Source of the DNA: Bacteroidota bacterium
GTDB lineage: Bacteria > Bacteroidota > Bacteroidia > Chitinophagales > Chitinophagaceae
Length of the DNA: 64,000 nucleotides
NCBI GenBank assembly: GCA_018267955.1
Contig: JAFDXL010000009.1
Coordinates: 646,717-710,716, forward strand
Reading direction: 5' to 3'
A program made the translations under genes and the position numbers. The notes under the pieces were generated by a model that saw only the letters and a program-made list of their open reading frames with translations, did not search any database and was not told the DNA's origin. This document shows positions 1-9,081 of this stretch, piece after piece (position 1 is the first letter of the stretch; each line of letters starts with the position of its first letter).

Positions 1-1
1 C

Positions 2-586
2 ATAATTATAACCGTTCTCATTTCCATCGCTGCATTCAATAATGCGGATATGCTGAATAAGCTAATACTTTGGCCACGCAGAATGGATAGCCCGGCTGAA
101 TATTACCGCCTGCTTACCTGCGGCTTTGTGCATGTAGATTATATGCACCTCGCCTTCAATATGATCACGCTATTTTTCTTTGGCAGGGAGCTGGAAGTTT
201 ATTTTGGTTTGCTGGGCAGGCCCTTATTGTTCCCGATATTATATCTGTCGGGCATAGTTGCCAGTTCGCTCCCATCTTATATACGTCATAAGGATAATAG
301 CTATTACCGTTCGCTCGGCGCATCCGGAGGTGTAGCAGCCATCATCTTCTCCGCTATCTACTTCTCCCCGTGGACACGCATCTACATCATTGTACTACCA
401 TTACCCGCTATATTATTCGCAGTCGGCTATTTGTTATATTCTGCCTATATGGATAAACATGGCAGCGATAATATTGGCCACAACGCCCACTTCTGGGGTG
501 CAGTATATGGTTTTGTGTTTACACTGCTGTTCGATCCTACGCATGGGCGCATCTTCTTTGAGCAGCTAATGCACCCTTCTTTTTAA
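2..586 (+). CDS. Rhomboid family intramembrane serine protease (5' end outside window)
   Basis: Integral membrane serine protease of the rhomboid family, expected to cleave substrates within the membrane. The frame is already open at base 2, so the N-terminus lies upstream; about 194 residues are visible. Family hallmarks are the HLAFNMITLFFFG helix, the nucleophile motif GASGG (serine codon at 323-325) and a late helix with AHFWGAVYG, whose histidine (codon 488-490) matches the catalytic AHxxG histidine. Several hydrophobic segments are present. Its TAA stop overlaps the stop of the convergent tilS gene inside the palindrome TTAA at 583-586. The substrate cannot be told from sequence. Confidence 0.88.
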   Translation: MIITVLISIAAFNNADMLNKLILWPRRMDSPAEYYRLLTCGFVHVDYMHLAFNMITLFFFGRELEVYFGLLGRPLLFPILYLSGIVASSLPSYIRHKDNSYYRSLGASGGVAAIIFSAIYFSPWTRIYIIVLPLPAILFAVGYLLYSAYMDKHGSDNIGHNAHFWGAVYGFVFTLLFDPTHGRIFFEQLMHPSF

Positions 587-1917
587 GCGGGATTAAAGAC
601 GATCTTAATTACCTGCTGCGTTTTATCTTTTACTTTAAAACGCTCATCCAGGCGCATGCCGCATATCCATACAATGCGCCGCCCCGATTCCAGTACCCAA
701 ACTTTATCCTTCACATGCAGGGGCACTTTCTGGTCTATAAAGTATTTGCTTACTTTCTTCTTTTTCATGCCCATCCCCAGCGGGTAGAAATAATCTCCCG
801 TTTCCCATTTTCTTAATATCAACGGAAAGCTGAGTAATGATGCGTCTATCATGGCAATATTTTCCGCTACAGGAATGGTTGCAGGTTTATCTTCTATGGT
901 AAAATGAAACGTTCCATGTTCTGTACTGATCTCGCAGGGCACACCCTCTATTTGTACAATATCAGTAGCGTGTGGTGTGGCATCTGTTATTATCAGGAAG
1001 TCCCGGTTACGTATCACTTTATGTGTAGCTGATGCTACCCAATGCCCGCTTTCAGCATCGAGCAATGATAAAATAGAAGGCAACTGTGCCGGTGTAAAGC
1101 CATATGGGGTAAACAGTTCATAGCAGATGGTCTGCAATGCTTCTGCCTTTTGCAATTTCAGTACGGGTATGTATATATCCTTACCTCTTTGCTCCACCAG
1201 TTTCTTTCGCTCTGCGTCAATAGCTTTTCTATAGATGATCTCTGCTTCTGCAAAGCGTTCTATACTATCACGCAGGTGACGAATACCCTCTGGGAAAACC
1301 TGTTCTATCACCGGCAATATATGATGGCGTACTTCATTACGCAGGTAATTATCCGTAGCGTTCGATGCGTCTTCTCTATACTTAATATCATTCGCAGCCA
1401 CATAGGCTTCAATCTCCTTTCGGCTCGCAAACAACAGCGGGCGAATGACCCTGTCGTTCTTCACCGGTATACCATGCAGCCCCGCAATGCCTGTTCCTTT
1501 AAACAGGTGCATCAATAAGGTTTCCGCATTATCATTGGCATGGTGCGCGGTGGCTATTGCACTGTATTTATATTCTTCGCACACTTCTGCAAACCATTCG
1601 TATCGCAGCATCCTTGCTGTTTCCTGTACCCCTTTCTTCCACTCTTCCATTTTCTGTTTCGTCTCAAAGCGCACATGATGAAAGGGCACATCATGCGCAA
1701 ACGCCCATTCTCTTACCAGCACTTCGTCTTTATCCGATTCATCGCCCCGCAACTGGAAATTGCAATGTGCAATACCAAATGGCAGTCCTGCTTTCAAAAA
1801 CAGGTGTGCCAATGCCATAGAATCGATACCTCCGCTAACGGCTACAAGCGTATTTTGTGTTGGGCCTGCAAATTTTTGTTTCGCCCAGTTCGTTTCAAAT
1901 CCTTTCAGTAAATCCAT
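583..1917 (-). CDS. tilS: tRNA(Ile)-lysidine synthase TilS
   Basis: Cytoplasmic ATP-dependent enzyme that converts C34 of the AUA-decoding tRNA-Ile to lysidine. The N-terminal PP-loop ATPase signature VSGGIDSM and the family motif AHHANDNAET are present, followed by the C-terminal substrate-binding region. The chosen start gives 444 aa and begins MDLLKGFETNW. It lies one base after the TGA stop of the upstream TPR gene (TGA-T-ATG), whereas a start 57 bases further upstream would overlap that gene. The two genes therefore form a tightly coupled pair. No terminator is visible downstream, and the stop is shared antiparallel with the rhomboid gene. Confidence 0.93.
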   Translation of the reverse strand: MDLLKGFETNWAKQKFAGPTQNTLVAVSGGIDSMALAHLFLKAGLPFGIAHCNFQLRGDESDKDEVLVREWAFAHDVPFHHVRFETKQKMEEWKKGVQETARMLRYEWFAEVCEEYKYSAIATAHHANDNAETLLMHLFKGTGIAGLHGIPVKNDRVIRPLLFASRKEIEAYVAANDIKYREDASNATDNYLRNEVRHHILPVIEQVFPEGIRHLRDSIERFAEAEIIYRKAIDAERKKLVEQRGKDIYIPVLKLQKAEALQTICYELFTPYGFTPAQLPSILSLLDAESGHWVASATHKVIRNRDFLIITDATPHATDIVQIEGVPCEISTEHGTFHFTIEDKPATIPVAENIAMIDASLLSFPLILRKWETGDYFYPLGMGMKKKKVSKYFIDQKVPLHVKDKVWVLESGRRIVWICGMRLDERFKVKDKTQQVIKIVFNPA

Positions 1918-1918
1918 A

Positions 1919-2233
1919 TCAGTAGGCAAGGTCTTCATAAGCGCTTTGTAATTCACTATAGCTGTGCATATCATTGGCAGCTTTAGCTATTGCCATACCG
2001 CGCTCATATATATCTAAGGCTTGTTTTGTTTCATTCAATCGTTCCAGCAGTTTGGCAAGATGATAATACGTAGCCACATAATCCGGGTGCTGCGCAAGGT
2101 TTTGCTCAAACACATCCTTAGCTGCCCGGTCGTCTTCTATCTTCACATATTCCAGCGCCAATGCATGGTTCAGGAAACTATCGTTCGGACTATCCTTCAA
2201 AAATTCTTTTAATCGTGCTATCCTGTCGCTCAT
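1919..2233 (-). CDS. Small tetratricopeptide-repeat protein
   Basis: 104-aa soluble protein without signal peptide, made of about two to three TPR-like helix pairs (for example FLNHALALEYVKI and ATYYHLAKLLERL, then QALDIYERGMAIA). TPRs are protein-interaction modules; no catalytic residues are seen. It is the first gene of a two-gene unit with tilS, separated by one base, so it may be co-translated with it. Whether it works with TilS is unknown. A weak -7-like TAATTTTA precedes the start. Confidence 0.8.
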   Translation of the reverse strand: MSDRIARLKEFLKDSPNDSFLNHALALEYVKIEDDRAAKDVFEQNLAQHPDYVATYYHLAKLLERLNETKQALDIYERGMAIAKAANDMHSYSELQSAYEDLAY

Positions 2234-2264
2234 GGGTTAAAATTAGTAAACCATCTTTAGTACA

Positions 2265-2296
2265 AGAAAAAAGCATAGACCATATAGATCTATGCT
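2265..2296 (-). terminator. Intrinsic terminator of the PNGase F-like gene
   Basis: On the minus strand the stem AGCATAGA/TCTATGCT with a 9-nt loop is followed by TTTTTTCTT. It lies just after the stop at 2319 and before the TPR-tilS pair, so it separates the two units. Confidence 0.8.
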
Positions 2297-2318
2297 TCTA
2301 AAAAACTTGCTTTAATGA

Positions 2319-4259
2319 TTATTTATTGATCACTAAACGGGTATGCATTTTATCACCGCCATCGTTGCCTACAAATATTACACTATATACACCGTTGGTC
2401 AGGTTAGCGGTATTGATTTGCGTATTATAGCTGCTGCATGGCATATTCACTACTACCCTGCCTACCGCATCCAGTATTTTCACAGTACCATTTACCTGGC
2501 TCATACCTGTAAATGAAATATTTACCACATTAGTTGCAGGGTTTGGATAAACTTCCATCGCTGCGTTCTGTGCATTTACATTAACCACTTCTGTTGGCCA
2601 TACTACATTGAATGCCTGGTTAAAGCCACAACCGAAGTCACCACCAAAGTAACCGCTTAATGCCAAAGGGATAATGCTCGTGGTCTTTCTTACCATAAAA
2701 TTGCCTACACCGGCAGTACTGCTGTTACCCCACCAACTAAGACCATCACAACCCTGGTCATCTACCATCAAGGTATAAGAGCCGGGGCCCAGGTTTACGG
2801 TGTCTTTATAAGTTGTCTGGATAGCACAGTTATTTCTTTGTGCCATGATATTCCCTAATGCATCTACTATCTTCCAGCTATTTTCACTGACACCATTTAC
2901 GTTACCTTTATTAGTAGTCATAGAAACAATAATCGTCATTGGCCATTGTGGCGCTGCGGTAAAATAACTCTGCAAAGTATTATTGCTGGCATCTTCATCA
3001 GCAGCTCCATTCACCGCAATAATGCTTGCTTTAAACTTGTTGCTGTTTCCGGTTGCGGTACGCAGATCCCATGTTTCCGGTAATGTGATCGTTACTTCGT
3101 CTGAGGGCTGGATAGTGCCCTGCCAATCATATTGCAAAGTTGCAATGTCATTTACGGAATAACCTATAGTAAGTGACGTAATGGGCGTGCTGCCTGTATT
3201 CCTCACCATTATCACCGGCTTGCTGTTCGTAGGGTTTTCCCTGAAGTGCATTTCATGATCGTTAGGGGAAACTATATCTGTCAGATCAGCATCAACTGCA
3301 TGATTATAGCTACCATAATATATAACAGTACCATCCACATCATAACCAGCGCTGCCATTATCTGTATATGGCTCAAAATCTATATCAACACTGTAATTAG
3401 TGCCGCCGGTGATACCTGCCAGCGGATGTATATTCGTATGCACCAGGTCGCCCGGACACCAGTTAGCACGTTCATATATCCAAGTACCAGATTGAGGATA
3501 TAAGTGGTTCTTACCGCAATTGTCTCTCCAAATATCTGTCTGAGCTATTTGAGATCCATTTAACTTAACCTGATAGTATTTTTTACAAAACTCACCACAG
3601 CCTGTTCCGTCAGAACCATGGCCTGTTACATTAAATCGCAGATTGGCATATGCTGTATTTGCGGGTGCTGTTTCATTCATAGCAACCATATGACTCTCAA
3701 TAGGGTCACTCGTTTTACCAAAAGCAAAATACCCATGCCACAGCCTGTTTACGCCTAAAACATTTCTTGCTGGTGTACCTTCAATAAATGCAAATTTAAT
3801 ATCACCATTAAAGCCCCAGCTATAACCTGAATAACTTACGCGTACCGTTGCTGAATCTTTCATCAATGGGTAAAAATCTGTTACATCAAATACATAATGC
3901 TCCTTCCATGTCCACGGGAAACGGGCATAGGATACATTAGCATACGGGGTGATCAGCCGTCCTAATTGTACAGTATCACCTCCTTTAGTCATCAGGTAGG
4001 TATTTACTGTGTAATCCCAGTCACCACAATATTGGGGATTTCCGGGACATTGATATTTTCCCAACGTAAATATCATATACACTTTGCGGTATATCGTTGT
4101 ACTGGTATCGCTGGGAAATACCGCGACGGTATCAAAATCCCCGTAATGAGTGAATTGTACATCACTATGCGCCTGTACCCAGGTAGTATCACCCACAGCA
4201 GCACGGCTGCTAAAACCTATCCCTATCAGAAGGAATGCAAACAGTAGTAGTTTTTTCAT
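2319..4259 (-). CDS. Secreted peptide-N-glycosidase F-like protein, T9SS type A
   Basis: 646-aa exported protein. Signal peptide about residues 1-20 (MKKLLLFAFLLIGIGFSSRA). Residues about 35-330 resemble the two jelly-roll domains of peptide:N-glycosidase F, which removes N-glycans from asparagine: CGDWDYTVNTYL (residues 78-89) corresponds to the PNGase F segment with catalytic Asp60, and GCGEFCKKY around Glu223 to the segment with Glu206; RANWCPG is also shared. The place of the third carboxylate, Glu118 in the characterised enzyme, appears to be non-acidic (around VSYSGYS). A further beta-rich region follows, then a type A sorting domain beginning EVYPNPATN. Glycan-directed activity is an inference; binding without catalysis is possible. 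Confidence 0.8.
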   Translation of the reverse strand: MKKLLLFAFLLIGIGFSSRAAVGDTTWVQAHSDVQFTHYGDFDTVAVFPSDTSTTIYRKVYMIFTLGKYQCPGNPQYCGDWDYTVNTYLMTKGGDTVQLGRLITPYANVSYARFPWTWKEHYVFDVTDFYPLMKDSATVRVSYSGYSWGFNGDIKFAFIEGTPARNVLGVNRLWHGYFAFGKTSDPIESHMVAMNETAPANTAYANLRFNVTGHGSDGTGCGEFCKKYYQVKLNGSQIAQTDIWRDNCGKNHLYPQSGTWIYERANWCPGDLVHTNIHPLAGITGGTNYSVDIDFEPYTDNGSAGYDVDGTVIYYGSYNHAVDADLTDIVSPNDHEMHFRENPTNSKPVIMVRNTGSTPITSLTIGYSVNDIATLQYDWQGTIQPSDEVTITLPETWDLRTATGNSNKFKASIIAVNGAADEDASNNTLQSYFTAAPQWPMTIIVSMTTNKGNVNGVSENSWKIVDALGNIMAQRNNCAIQTTYKDTVNLGPGSYTLMVDDQGCDGLSWWGNSSTAGVGNFMVRKTTSIIPLALSGYFGGDFGCGFNQAFNVVWPTEVVNVNAQNAAMEVYPNPATNVVNISFTGMSQVNGTVKILDAVGRVVVNMPCSSYNTQINTANLTNGVYSVIFVGNDGGDKMHTRLVINK

Positions 4260-4285
4260 TTACAGCAATTTAACTTACAGTTAAG

Positions 4286-4293
4286 CAAATGTA
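4286..4293 (-). promoter_or_regulatory. -7 element for the PNGase F-like gene
   Basis: Minus strand reads TACATTTG, an exact TAnnTTTG match, 26 bases before the start at 4259. No TTTG is found at the expected -33 spacing. Confidence 0.5.
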
Positions 4294-4349
4294 ATTATTC
4301 CATTATAATTTACTGAACCCTATAATACGTATAGCTGCAATTATAATAG

Positions 4350-4357
4350 TACCTTTG
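4350..4357 (+). promoter_or_regulatory. -7 element for der-rimO
   Basis: TACCTTTG, an exact match to TAnnTTTG, 17 bases before the der ATG. The -33 region is poor. The predicted leader is only about 12 nt. Confidence 0.6.
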
Positions 4358-4374
4358 CACACTAATTTTTAAAT

Positions 4375-5688
4375 ATGCCGGGATTTACCGTAGCGATCGT
4401 GGGGAGGCCCAATGTAGGAAAGTCTACCCTTTTTAACCGGTTGCTGGAGCAAAGGAAAGCAATTGTAGATGATATAAGCGGGGTTACACGCGACCGCCAG
4501 TATGGTGTTGCAGATTGGAATGGTAAAAATTTCAATGTGATAGACACAGGTGGCTTTGTAGTGAACTCAGAGGACGTTTTTGAAAGAGAAATACGTAAAC
4601 AGGTACAGATAGCCATGGATGAGTCAAACCTGGTACTCTTTGTTTGCGATACCGTTACCGGTATTACAGACCAGGACGAGGATATGGCCCGTATCCTAAG
4701 GCGTGGTAACAAACCTGTGCTGCTGGTAGTAAATAAGGTAGATAATTCCGAGCGCGCACTGGCGGCAACAGAATTCTATTCACTTGGTTTCGATCATATA
4801 TTCTTTATTTCATCTATATCCGGTAGCGGCACCGGGGAATTGCTCGATGAGGTAGTGAACTTCATTCCTGATGATGCTGTGGTGGATGAGGAAGAGGAAA
4901 ACATACCTAAAATAGCCATCATAGGCCAGCCCAATGCGGGTAAATCTACCTTGCTGAATGCCCTGGTTGGTGAAGAGCGTACCATTGTTTCAGATATTGC
5001 CGGTACTACACGCGATACTATCCACACACATTACAAGCAGTTTGGTAAGGAGTTTATATTAATCGATACCGCCGGGCTCCGCAAAAAGAAGAATGTGCAT
5101 GAGGACCTGGAATTCTATTCTGTGATTCGCGCCATCCGTGCTATGGATGAGGCCGATGTTTGTATGCTGCTGATAGATGCTGAGGTGGGCGTTACCGTGC
5201 AGGATGTAAACATATTCAGCCTTGCTACACGTAAAGGTAAGGGTGTGGTGATATTGGTAAACAAATGGGATACTGTGCAGAAGGAAACCAATACCGCCCG
5301 CGATTACGAAAAGGCATTGAAGCAACGTATTGCTCCTTTCACAGATGTACCAGTGATCTTTACATCTGCCACAGAAAAGCAGCGCATTTTCCAGGCAATG
5401 GAGAAAGCCCTGGAGGTGTATGATAACAGGCAACGACGTATCCCTACTTCTCAGCTCAACGATATTATGCTGAAGGAGATCGAGCGCTTTGCGCCACCAA
5501 TGACGCGCGGCCACGCAGTGAAGATCAAGTATATATCGCAGATACCTACAGCAGTACCTTCGTTCGCTTTCTTTGCCAATTATCCCGAGGCGATCAAGGA
5601 ACCATACAAGAACTTTTTAGAGAACAAGCTGCGCAGCCACTTCAATTTCAGTGGTGTGCCCATCCGTATATTCTGCCGCAAAAAGTAG
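4375..5688 (+). CDS. der: Ribosome-assembly GTPase Der (EngA)
   Basis: 437-aa double GTPase required for maturation of the 50S ribosomal subunit. First G domain: P-loop GRPNVGKST near the N-terminus, DTGGF and NKVD. Second G domain: GQPNAGKST, DTAGLRKKK and NKWD. The C-terminal KH-like domain closes the protein (ends RIFCRKK). The length is standard for the family. rimO follows after 23 bases without a terminator, giving a der-rimO unit in which both products act on the ribosome. Confidence 0.97.
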   Translation: MPGFTVAIVGRPNVGKSTLFNRLLEQRKAIVDDISGVTRDRQYGVADWNGKNFNVIDTGGFVVNSEDVFEREIRKQVQIAMDESNLVLFVCDTVTGITDQDEDMARILRRGNKPVLLVVNKVDNSERALAATEFYSLGFDHIFFISSISGSGTGELLDEVVNFIPDDAVVDEEEENIPKIAIIGQPNAGKSTLLNALVGEERTIVSDIAGTTRDTIHTHYKQFGKEFILIDTAGLRKKKNVHEDLEFYSVIRAIRAMDEADVCMLLIDAEVGVTVQDVNIFSLATRKGKGVVILVNKWDTVQKETNTARDYEKALKQRIAPFTDVPVIFTSATEKQRIFQAMEKALEVYDNRQRRIPTSQLNDIMLKEIERFAPPMTRGHAVKIKYISQIPTAVPSFAFFANYPEAIKEPYKNFLENKLRSHFNFSGVPIRIFCRKK

Positions 5689-5711
5689 TGCTGTACTTAA
5701 AATATTGATTA

Positions 5712-7022
5712 GTGAAAACGAAAAAACTAAAGAAGGACAAGGTTAATATCATCACGCTTGGATGCTCCAAGAACATGGTGGATAGTGAAGTACTCAGCGG
5801 CCAGCTGAATGCGAATGGCATTAAGGTAGCCCACGAAAGCGGCAAGCTCGATCATAATATCGTGGTAGTAAATACCTGCGGCTTTATAGATAAGGCCAAG
5901 GAAGAAAGCGTTAATACCATCCTGGAGCAGGTAGAACTGAAACGCGATGGCAGGCTGGATAAGGTATATGTTACCGGCTGCCTCAGCGAACGCTATCGCA
6001 ACGACCTGATGAACGAGATACCGGAGGTGGATGCATGGTTTGGCACCATGGAATTGCCCCTGATCCTGAAACAGTTCAATGCAGATTATAAATCAGAACT
6101 ATTGGGTGAGCGCCTGCTGGCAACTCCTCAGCACTATGCTTACCTGAAAATATCCGAGGGTTGCAATCGTACCTGCTCTTTTTGTGCTATCCCGCTAATG
6201 CGTGGCGGCCACGTTTCTAAAACCATTGAAGAGGTGGTGGCAGAAGCAAAGAAACTGGTATCAATGGGCGTAAAGGAGATCATGCTCATTGCGCAGGAGC
6301 TTACCTACTACGGACTGGATATATACAAAAAACGCGCGCTGGCCGACCTGCTGAAACATTTATCAGATGTACCCGGCCTGCAATGGATACGCCTGCACTA
6401 CGCTTACCCTTCCAAATTCCCGATGGATATACTGGATGTAATGCGCGAGCGTGAGAACATCTGCAACTACCTGGATATGCCTTTGCAGCATATATCTAAC
6501 AATATGCTCAAGGCTATGAAACGCCAGATGGAAACACAGGAGATCTACGACCTGGTTGCTGCCATCCGCGATAAGGTTCCGGGCATTGCTATTCGCAGCA
6601 CATTGATAGCCGGTTTCCCCGGCGAAACAAGGGATGATGTGGATCAGCTGAAACAATTCCTTGAAGATGTACGCCTCGATCGTGTAGGTATCTTTACTTA
6701 TTCGCACGAAGAAAACACTTCTGCCTACGACCTCACAGATAATATACCTGCTGAAGAAAAAGAAGCCCGCGCACAGGAGATCATGGAAGTGCAGCAGGAA
6801 ATATCTTACGAAAAGAACCAGGAAAAAGTAGGCCAGACATTCAAGGTGATCGTTGATAAAAAAGAATCAGGTCGCTACCTGGGCCGTACCGAGTTTGATA
6901 GTGTGGAAGTAGACAATGAGGTAATCATCAATACCCCCAAACCCTTAAAACCCGGCGAATTCGTACAGGTAAAGATCACAAAGGCTTATGATTTTGATAT
7001 AGAAGGTGATATAATGCAATAA
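5712..7022 (+). CDS. rimO: Ribosomal protein S12 methylthiotransferase RimO
   Basis: 436-aa radical-SAM enzyme that adds a methylthio group to the conserved aspartate of ribosomal protein S12. N-terminal MTTase domain cysteines lie in TLGCSKN, NTCGF and VTGCLSE and bind one 4Fe-4S cluster. The radical-SAM motif CNRTCSFC (CxxxCxxC) follows, and a TRAM-like RNA-binding domain lies at the C-terminus. The GTG at 5712 is taken as start because no ATG occurs before the first conserved cysteine. Co-transcribed with der; ended by the hairpin at 7051. Confidence 0.95.
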   Translation: MKTKKLKKDKVNIITLGCSKNMVDSEVLSGQLNANGIKVAHESGKLDHNIVVVNTCGFIDKAKEESVNTILEQVELKRDGRLDKVYVTGCLSERYRNDLMNEIPEVDAWFGTMELPLILKQFNADYKSELLGERLLATPQHYAYLKISEGCNRTCSFCAIPLMRGGHVSKTIEEVVAEAKKLVSMGVKEIMLIAQELTYYGLDIYKKRALADLLKHLSDVPGLQWIRLHYAYPSKFPMDILDVMRERENICNYLDMPLQHISNNMLKAMKRQMETQEIYDLVAAIRDKVPGIAIRSTLIAGFPGETRDDVDQLKQFLEDVRLDRVGIFTYSHEENTSAYDLTDNIPAEEKEARAQEIMEVQQEISYEKNQEKVGQTFKVIVDKKESGRYLGRTEFDSVEVDNEVIINTPKPLKPGEFVQVKITKAYDFDIEGDIMQ

Positions 7023-7050
7023 TCACCACATAAATCTTTATAAAAAATGG

Positions 7051-7076
7051 AGCAGGCTTTTATGCCTGCTTTTTTT
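7051..7076 (+). terminator. Intrinsic terminator after rimO
   Basis: Stem AGCAGGC/GCCTGCT with loop TTTTAT, followed by TTTTTT. Confidence 0.85.
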
Positions 7077-7196
7077 GTTTGGTTACCAATTACAGGCTAT
7101 TCGTTTAATGAGAAAGACTTTCCATTACAGGTCATAAACAACTGGTTATTTCACGGGGTACCTTCATTTCATTAGTTCACTCAAAAAACCAAACCA

Positions 7197-9026
7197 ATGA
7201 AAAAGATCATGTATTCCTTGCTCTTACTAGGGACATCGTTTAACGTATTTGGACGAGGAAATCCTTGTACCGGACCGCAGCCAAATCTGGTAGCACACTG
7301 GGAGTTTACAGGCGGCAATTTAACAGAATCTATTAATGGATGGCCTGCAGCTTCCTACGCTGCAGGGACTACGACCCCATCAACGTTAACAAACGTTCCG
7401 GGCAGAGATGGTACCCCTAATACTGCTGTTAGGTTAATTGGGCAGTACATTAAAGTTCCTTATCAGGCGGCAATGAATCTTACATCCTGGACTATTACAG
7501 CAGTAGTGGAAATAGACGACTGGAACGTTGCCACCTGCCAGGGCAATGCAATCTTCTGGAGAGGTGCACAATTTGGCCCTAATCACTACGACCTGCAATT
7601 TTTTGATAACGCCTACGATAATGACTGTAATAAGTTCACCGGTGTTGAAGTATTTGCTACGAATGCCGCCGGCTCATGTCCTTTTCCTCAAACAGATTGG
7701 CTGAATAATCCTCCATCACCCGGTACTTCTATAAACCCCATTCTTTCTGTAAACAAATGGTATTGTGTTACAGCTACCTACGATGCAACTACACAGCAAT
7801 TGGACCTTTATGTCGAAAACCACCATGTATTTTCCAAAAATTATCCTTACGGATATGGTGCGCCCTCAGCAGATGATCTATTCATAGGGTGCAGCGACAA
7901 TCCATTAGGTCCGAATGTATATAATTTTTTCGGCCGCATTGACGATATTAAATTGTATGATGGTGCTATGTACTGCCCTCCCGCATTGGTTGAACTTTGC
8001 GCACAATGTAACAGTCAGATGCCCGCCCCTACACCCGTTGCCCATTGGGGTTTCGATGGCAACAACGGAAATAACCCTTATGTAGATGATATTAATGGTT
8101 TGGTTGGTGTACCTACCGGCACGCCGGTATCTGCTCCCGGACAAAATGGACTTGTCAATACTGCGCTTCACTTTAACGGCATAGGAGATTATATACAAGT
8201 TGCTTCCAGTCCTATCTTAGATCTTCAATCCTGGACTATACGAGCCGTATTTAAGCCTGATGGTTTTTATGCCGGTAACTGCCAGGGAAATATTATCGTA
8301 AAACGTGGCGCACAATTTGGCCCTAATCACTATAGCCTACTATTTACTGATAATATCTACGATAATAATAACTGTACCGCGCCCGTAGACCCCTACCATG
8401 AAAACATTACGGCTGGTGCAGCAGGTATTGACCCTATGCCAACGGCTGCCTGGCTAAATGGTCCGGCAACCTCACCAACGAATCAATATATAGCCGCCGG
8501 GCAATGGTATTGTGTAACTGCAAGCTATGACGGGGTAGCTGGCCGAATGAGATTGTTTGTTGATGGCATGTTAGTGTATGATAATCCATGGAATAACCAA
8601 TATGGCCCACCGGCAATAGAGGATCTTTTCATAGGTGGCGATAACACAATTAATCCGTATTATTTCAACGGAACAATAGATGATATAGCTATATACGACG
8701 GTGCAACTGATTGTGCTATGTCTTGCAGAAACGCGTTCAATGGCCAGCCTAAAATCGCAAATAGCGTAAATAAGGTAAATGGAAGATCTAGCCTCGCTAT
8801 TACCCCTAACCCCGCTACTAACGAGGTTAAGATTACCATACCGGCAAGTTGGGGTAAAACCACCTGGACACTTACAAATAGCGCCGGACAAGTACTGCAA
8901 ACTGGCGAGATCAAAGCCAATACCACCCAGGCTGTTATCAATGTAAGCAACCTTCCTGTTGGTATGTATATACTTAAAGCCGAACATGGCACTTCATCAG
9001 AATATCAAAAAATGATCAAAAACTAA
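7197..9026 (+). CDS. Secreted double-LamG protein, T9SS type A
   Basis: 609-aa exported protein. N-terminal signal peptide (about residues 1-19), then two tandem concanavalin/LamG-like units, roughly residues 25-265 and 275-510. Each has LVAHWEF or PVAHWGF, a FNGIGDYIQV- or LIGQYIKV-type strand, a FGPNHY motif and a closing IDDIKLYDGA or IDDIAIYDGA motif. Such jelly-roll domains usually bind carbohydrate or protein. A type A sorting domain (ITPNPATNEVKI to the C-terminus) marks it for T9SS export and surface attachment. No catalytic domain is evident. The two units also share stretches of DNA, which points to an internal duplication. Confidence 0.85.
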   Translation: MKKIMYSLLLLGTSFNVFGRGNPCTGPQPNLVAHWEFTGGNLTESINGWPAASYAAGTTTPSTLTNVPGRDGTPNTAVRLIGQYIKVPYQAAMNLTSWTITAVVEIDDWNVATCQGNAIFWRGAQFGPNHYDLQFFDNAYDNDCNKFTGVEVFATNAAGSCPFPQTDWLNNPPSPGTSINPILSVNKWYCVTATYDATTQQLDLYVENHHVFSKNYPYGYGAPSADDLFIGCSDNPLGPNVYNFFGRIDDIKLYDGAMYCPPALVELCAQCNSQMPAPTPVAHWGFDGNNGNNPYVDDINGLVGVPTGTPVSAPGQNGLVNTALHFNGIGDYIQVASSPILDLQSWTIRAVFKPDGFYAGNCQGNIIVKRGAQFGPNHYSLLFTDNIYDNNNCTAPVDPYHENITAGAAGIDPMPTAAWLNGPATSPTNQYIAAGQWYCVTASYDGVAGRMRLFVDGMLVYDNPWNNQYGPPAIEDLFIGGDNTINPYYFNGTIDDIAIYDGATDCAMSCRNAFNGQPKIANSVNKVNGRSSLAITPNPATNEVKITIPASWGKTTWTLTNSAGQVLQTGEIKANTTQAVINVSNLPVGMYILKAEHGTSSEYQKMIKN

Positions 9027-9041
9027 TATTATGCTTATTTT

Positions 9042-9070
9042 AAGGGCCGCACAAGTGCGGCCCTTATTTC
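9042..9070 (+). terminator. Intrinsic terminator after the LamG gene
   Basis: Perfect 11-bp stem AAGGGCCGCAC/GTGCGGCCCTT with a 2-nt AA gap (9042-9065), followed by ATTTCTTT. It ends only 17 bases before the proposed start of the histidine kinase. Confidence 0.85.
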
Positions 9071-9081
9071 TTTAATAACCA

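Noticed and set aside
7089-7131. Direct repeat ATTACAGG (7089-7096, 7124-7131) as a binding site for the LytTR regulator
   Set aside because: The 35-base spacing does not fit usual LytTR repeat spacing and an 8-mer repeat can easily arise by chance.
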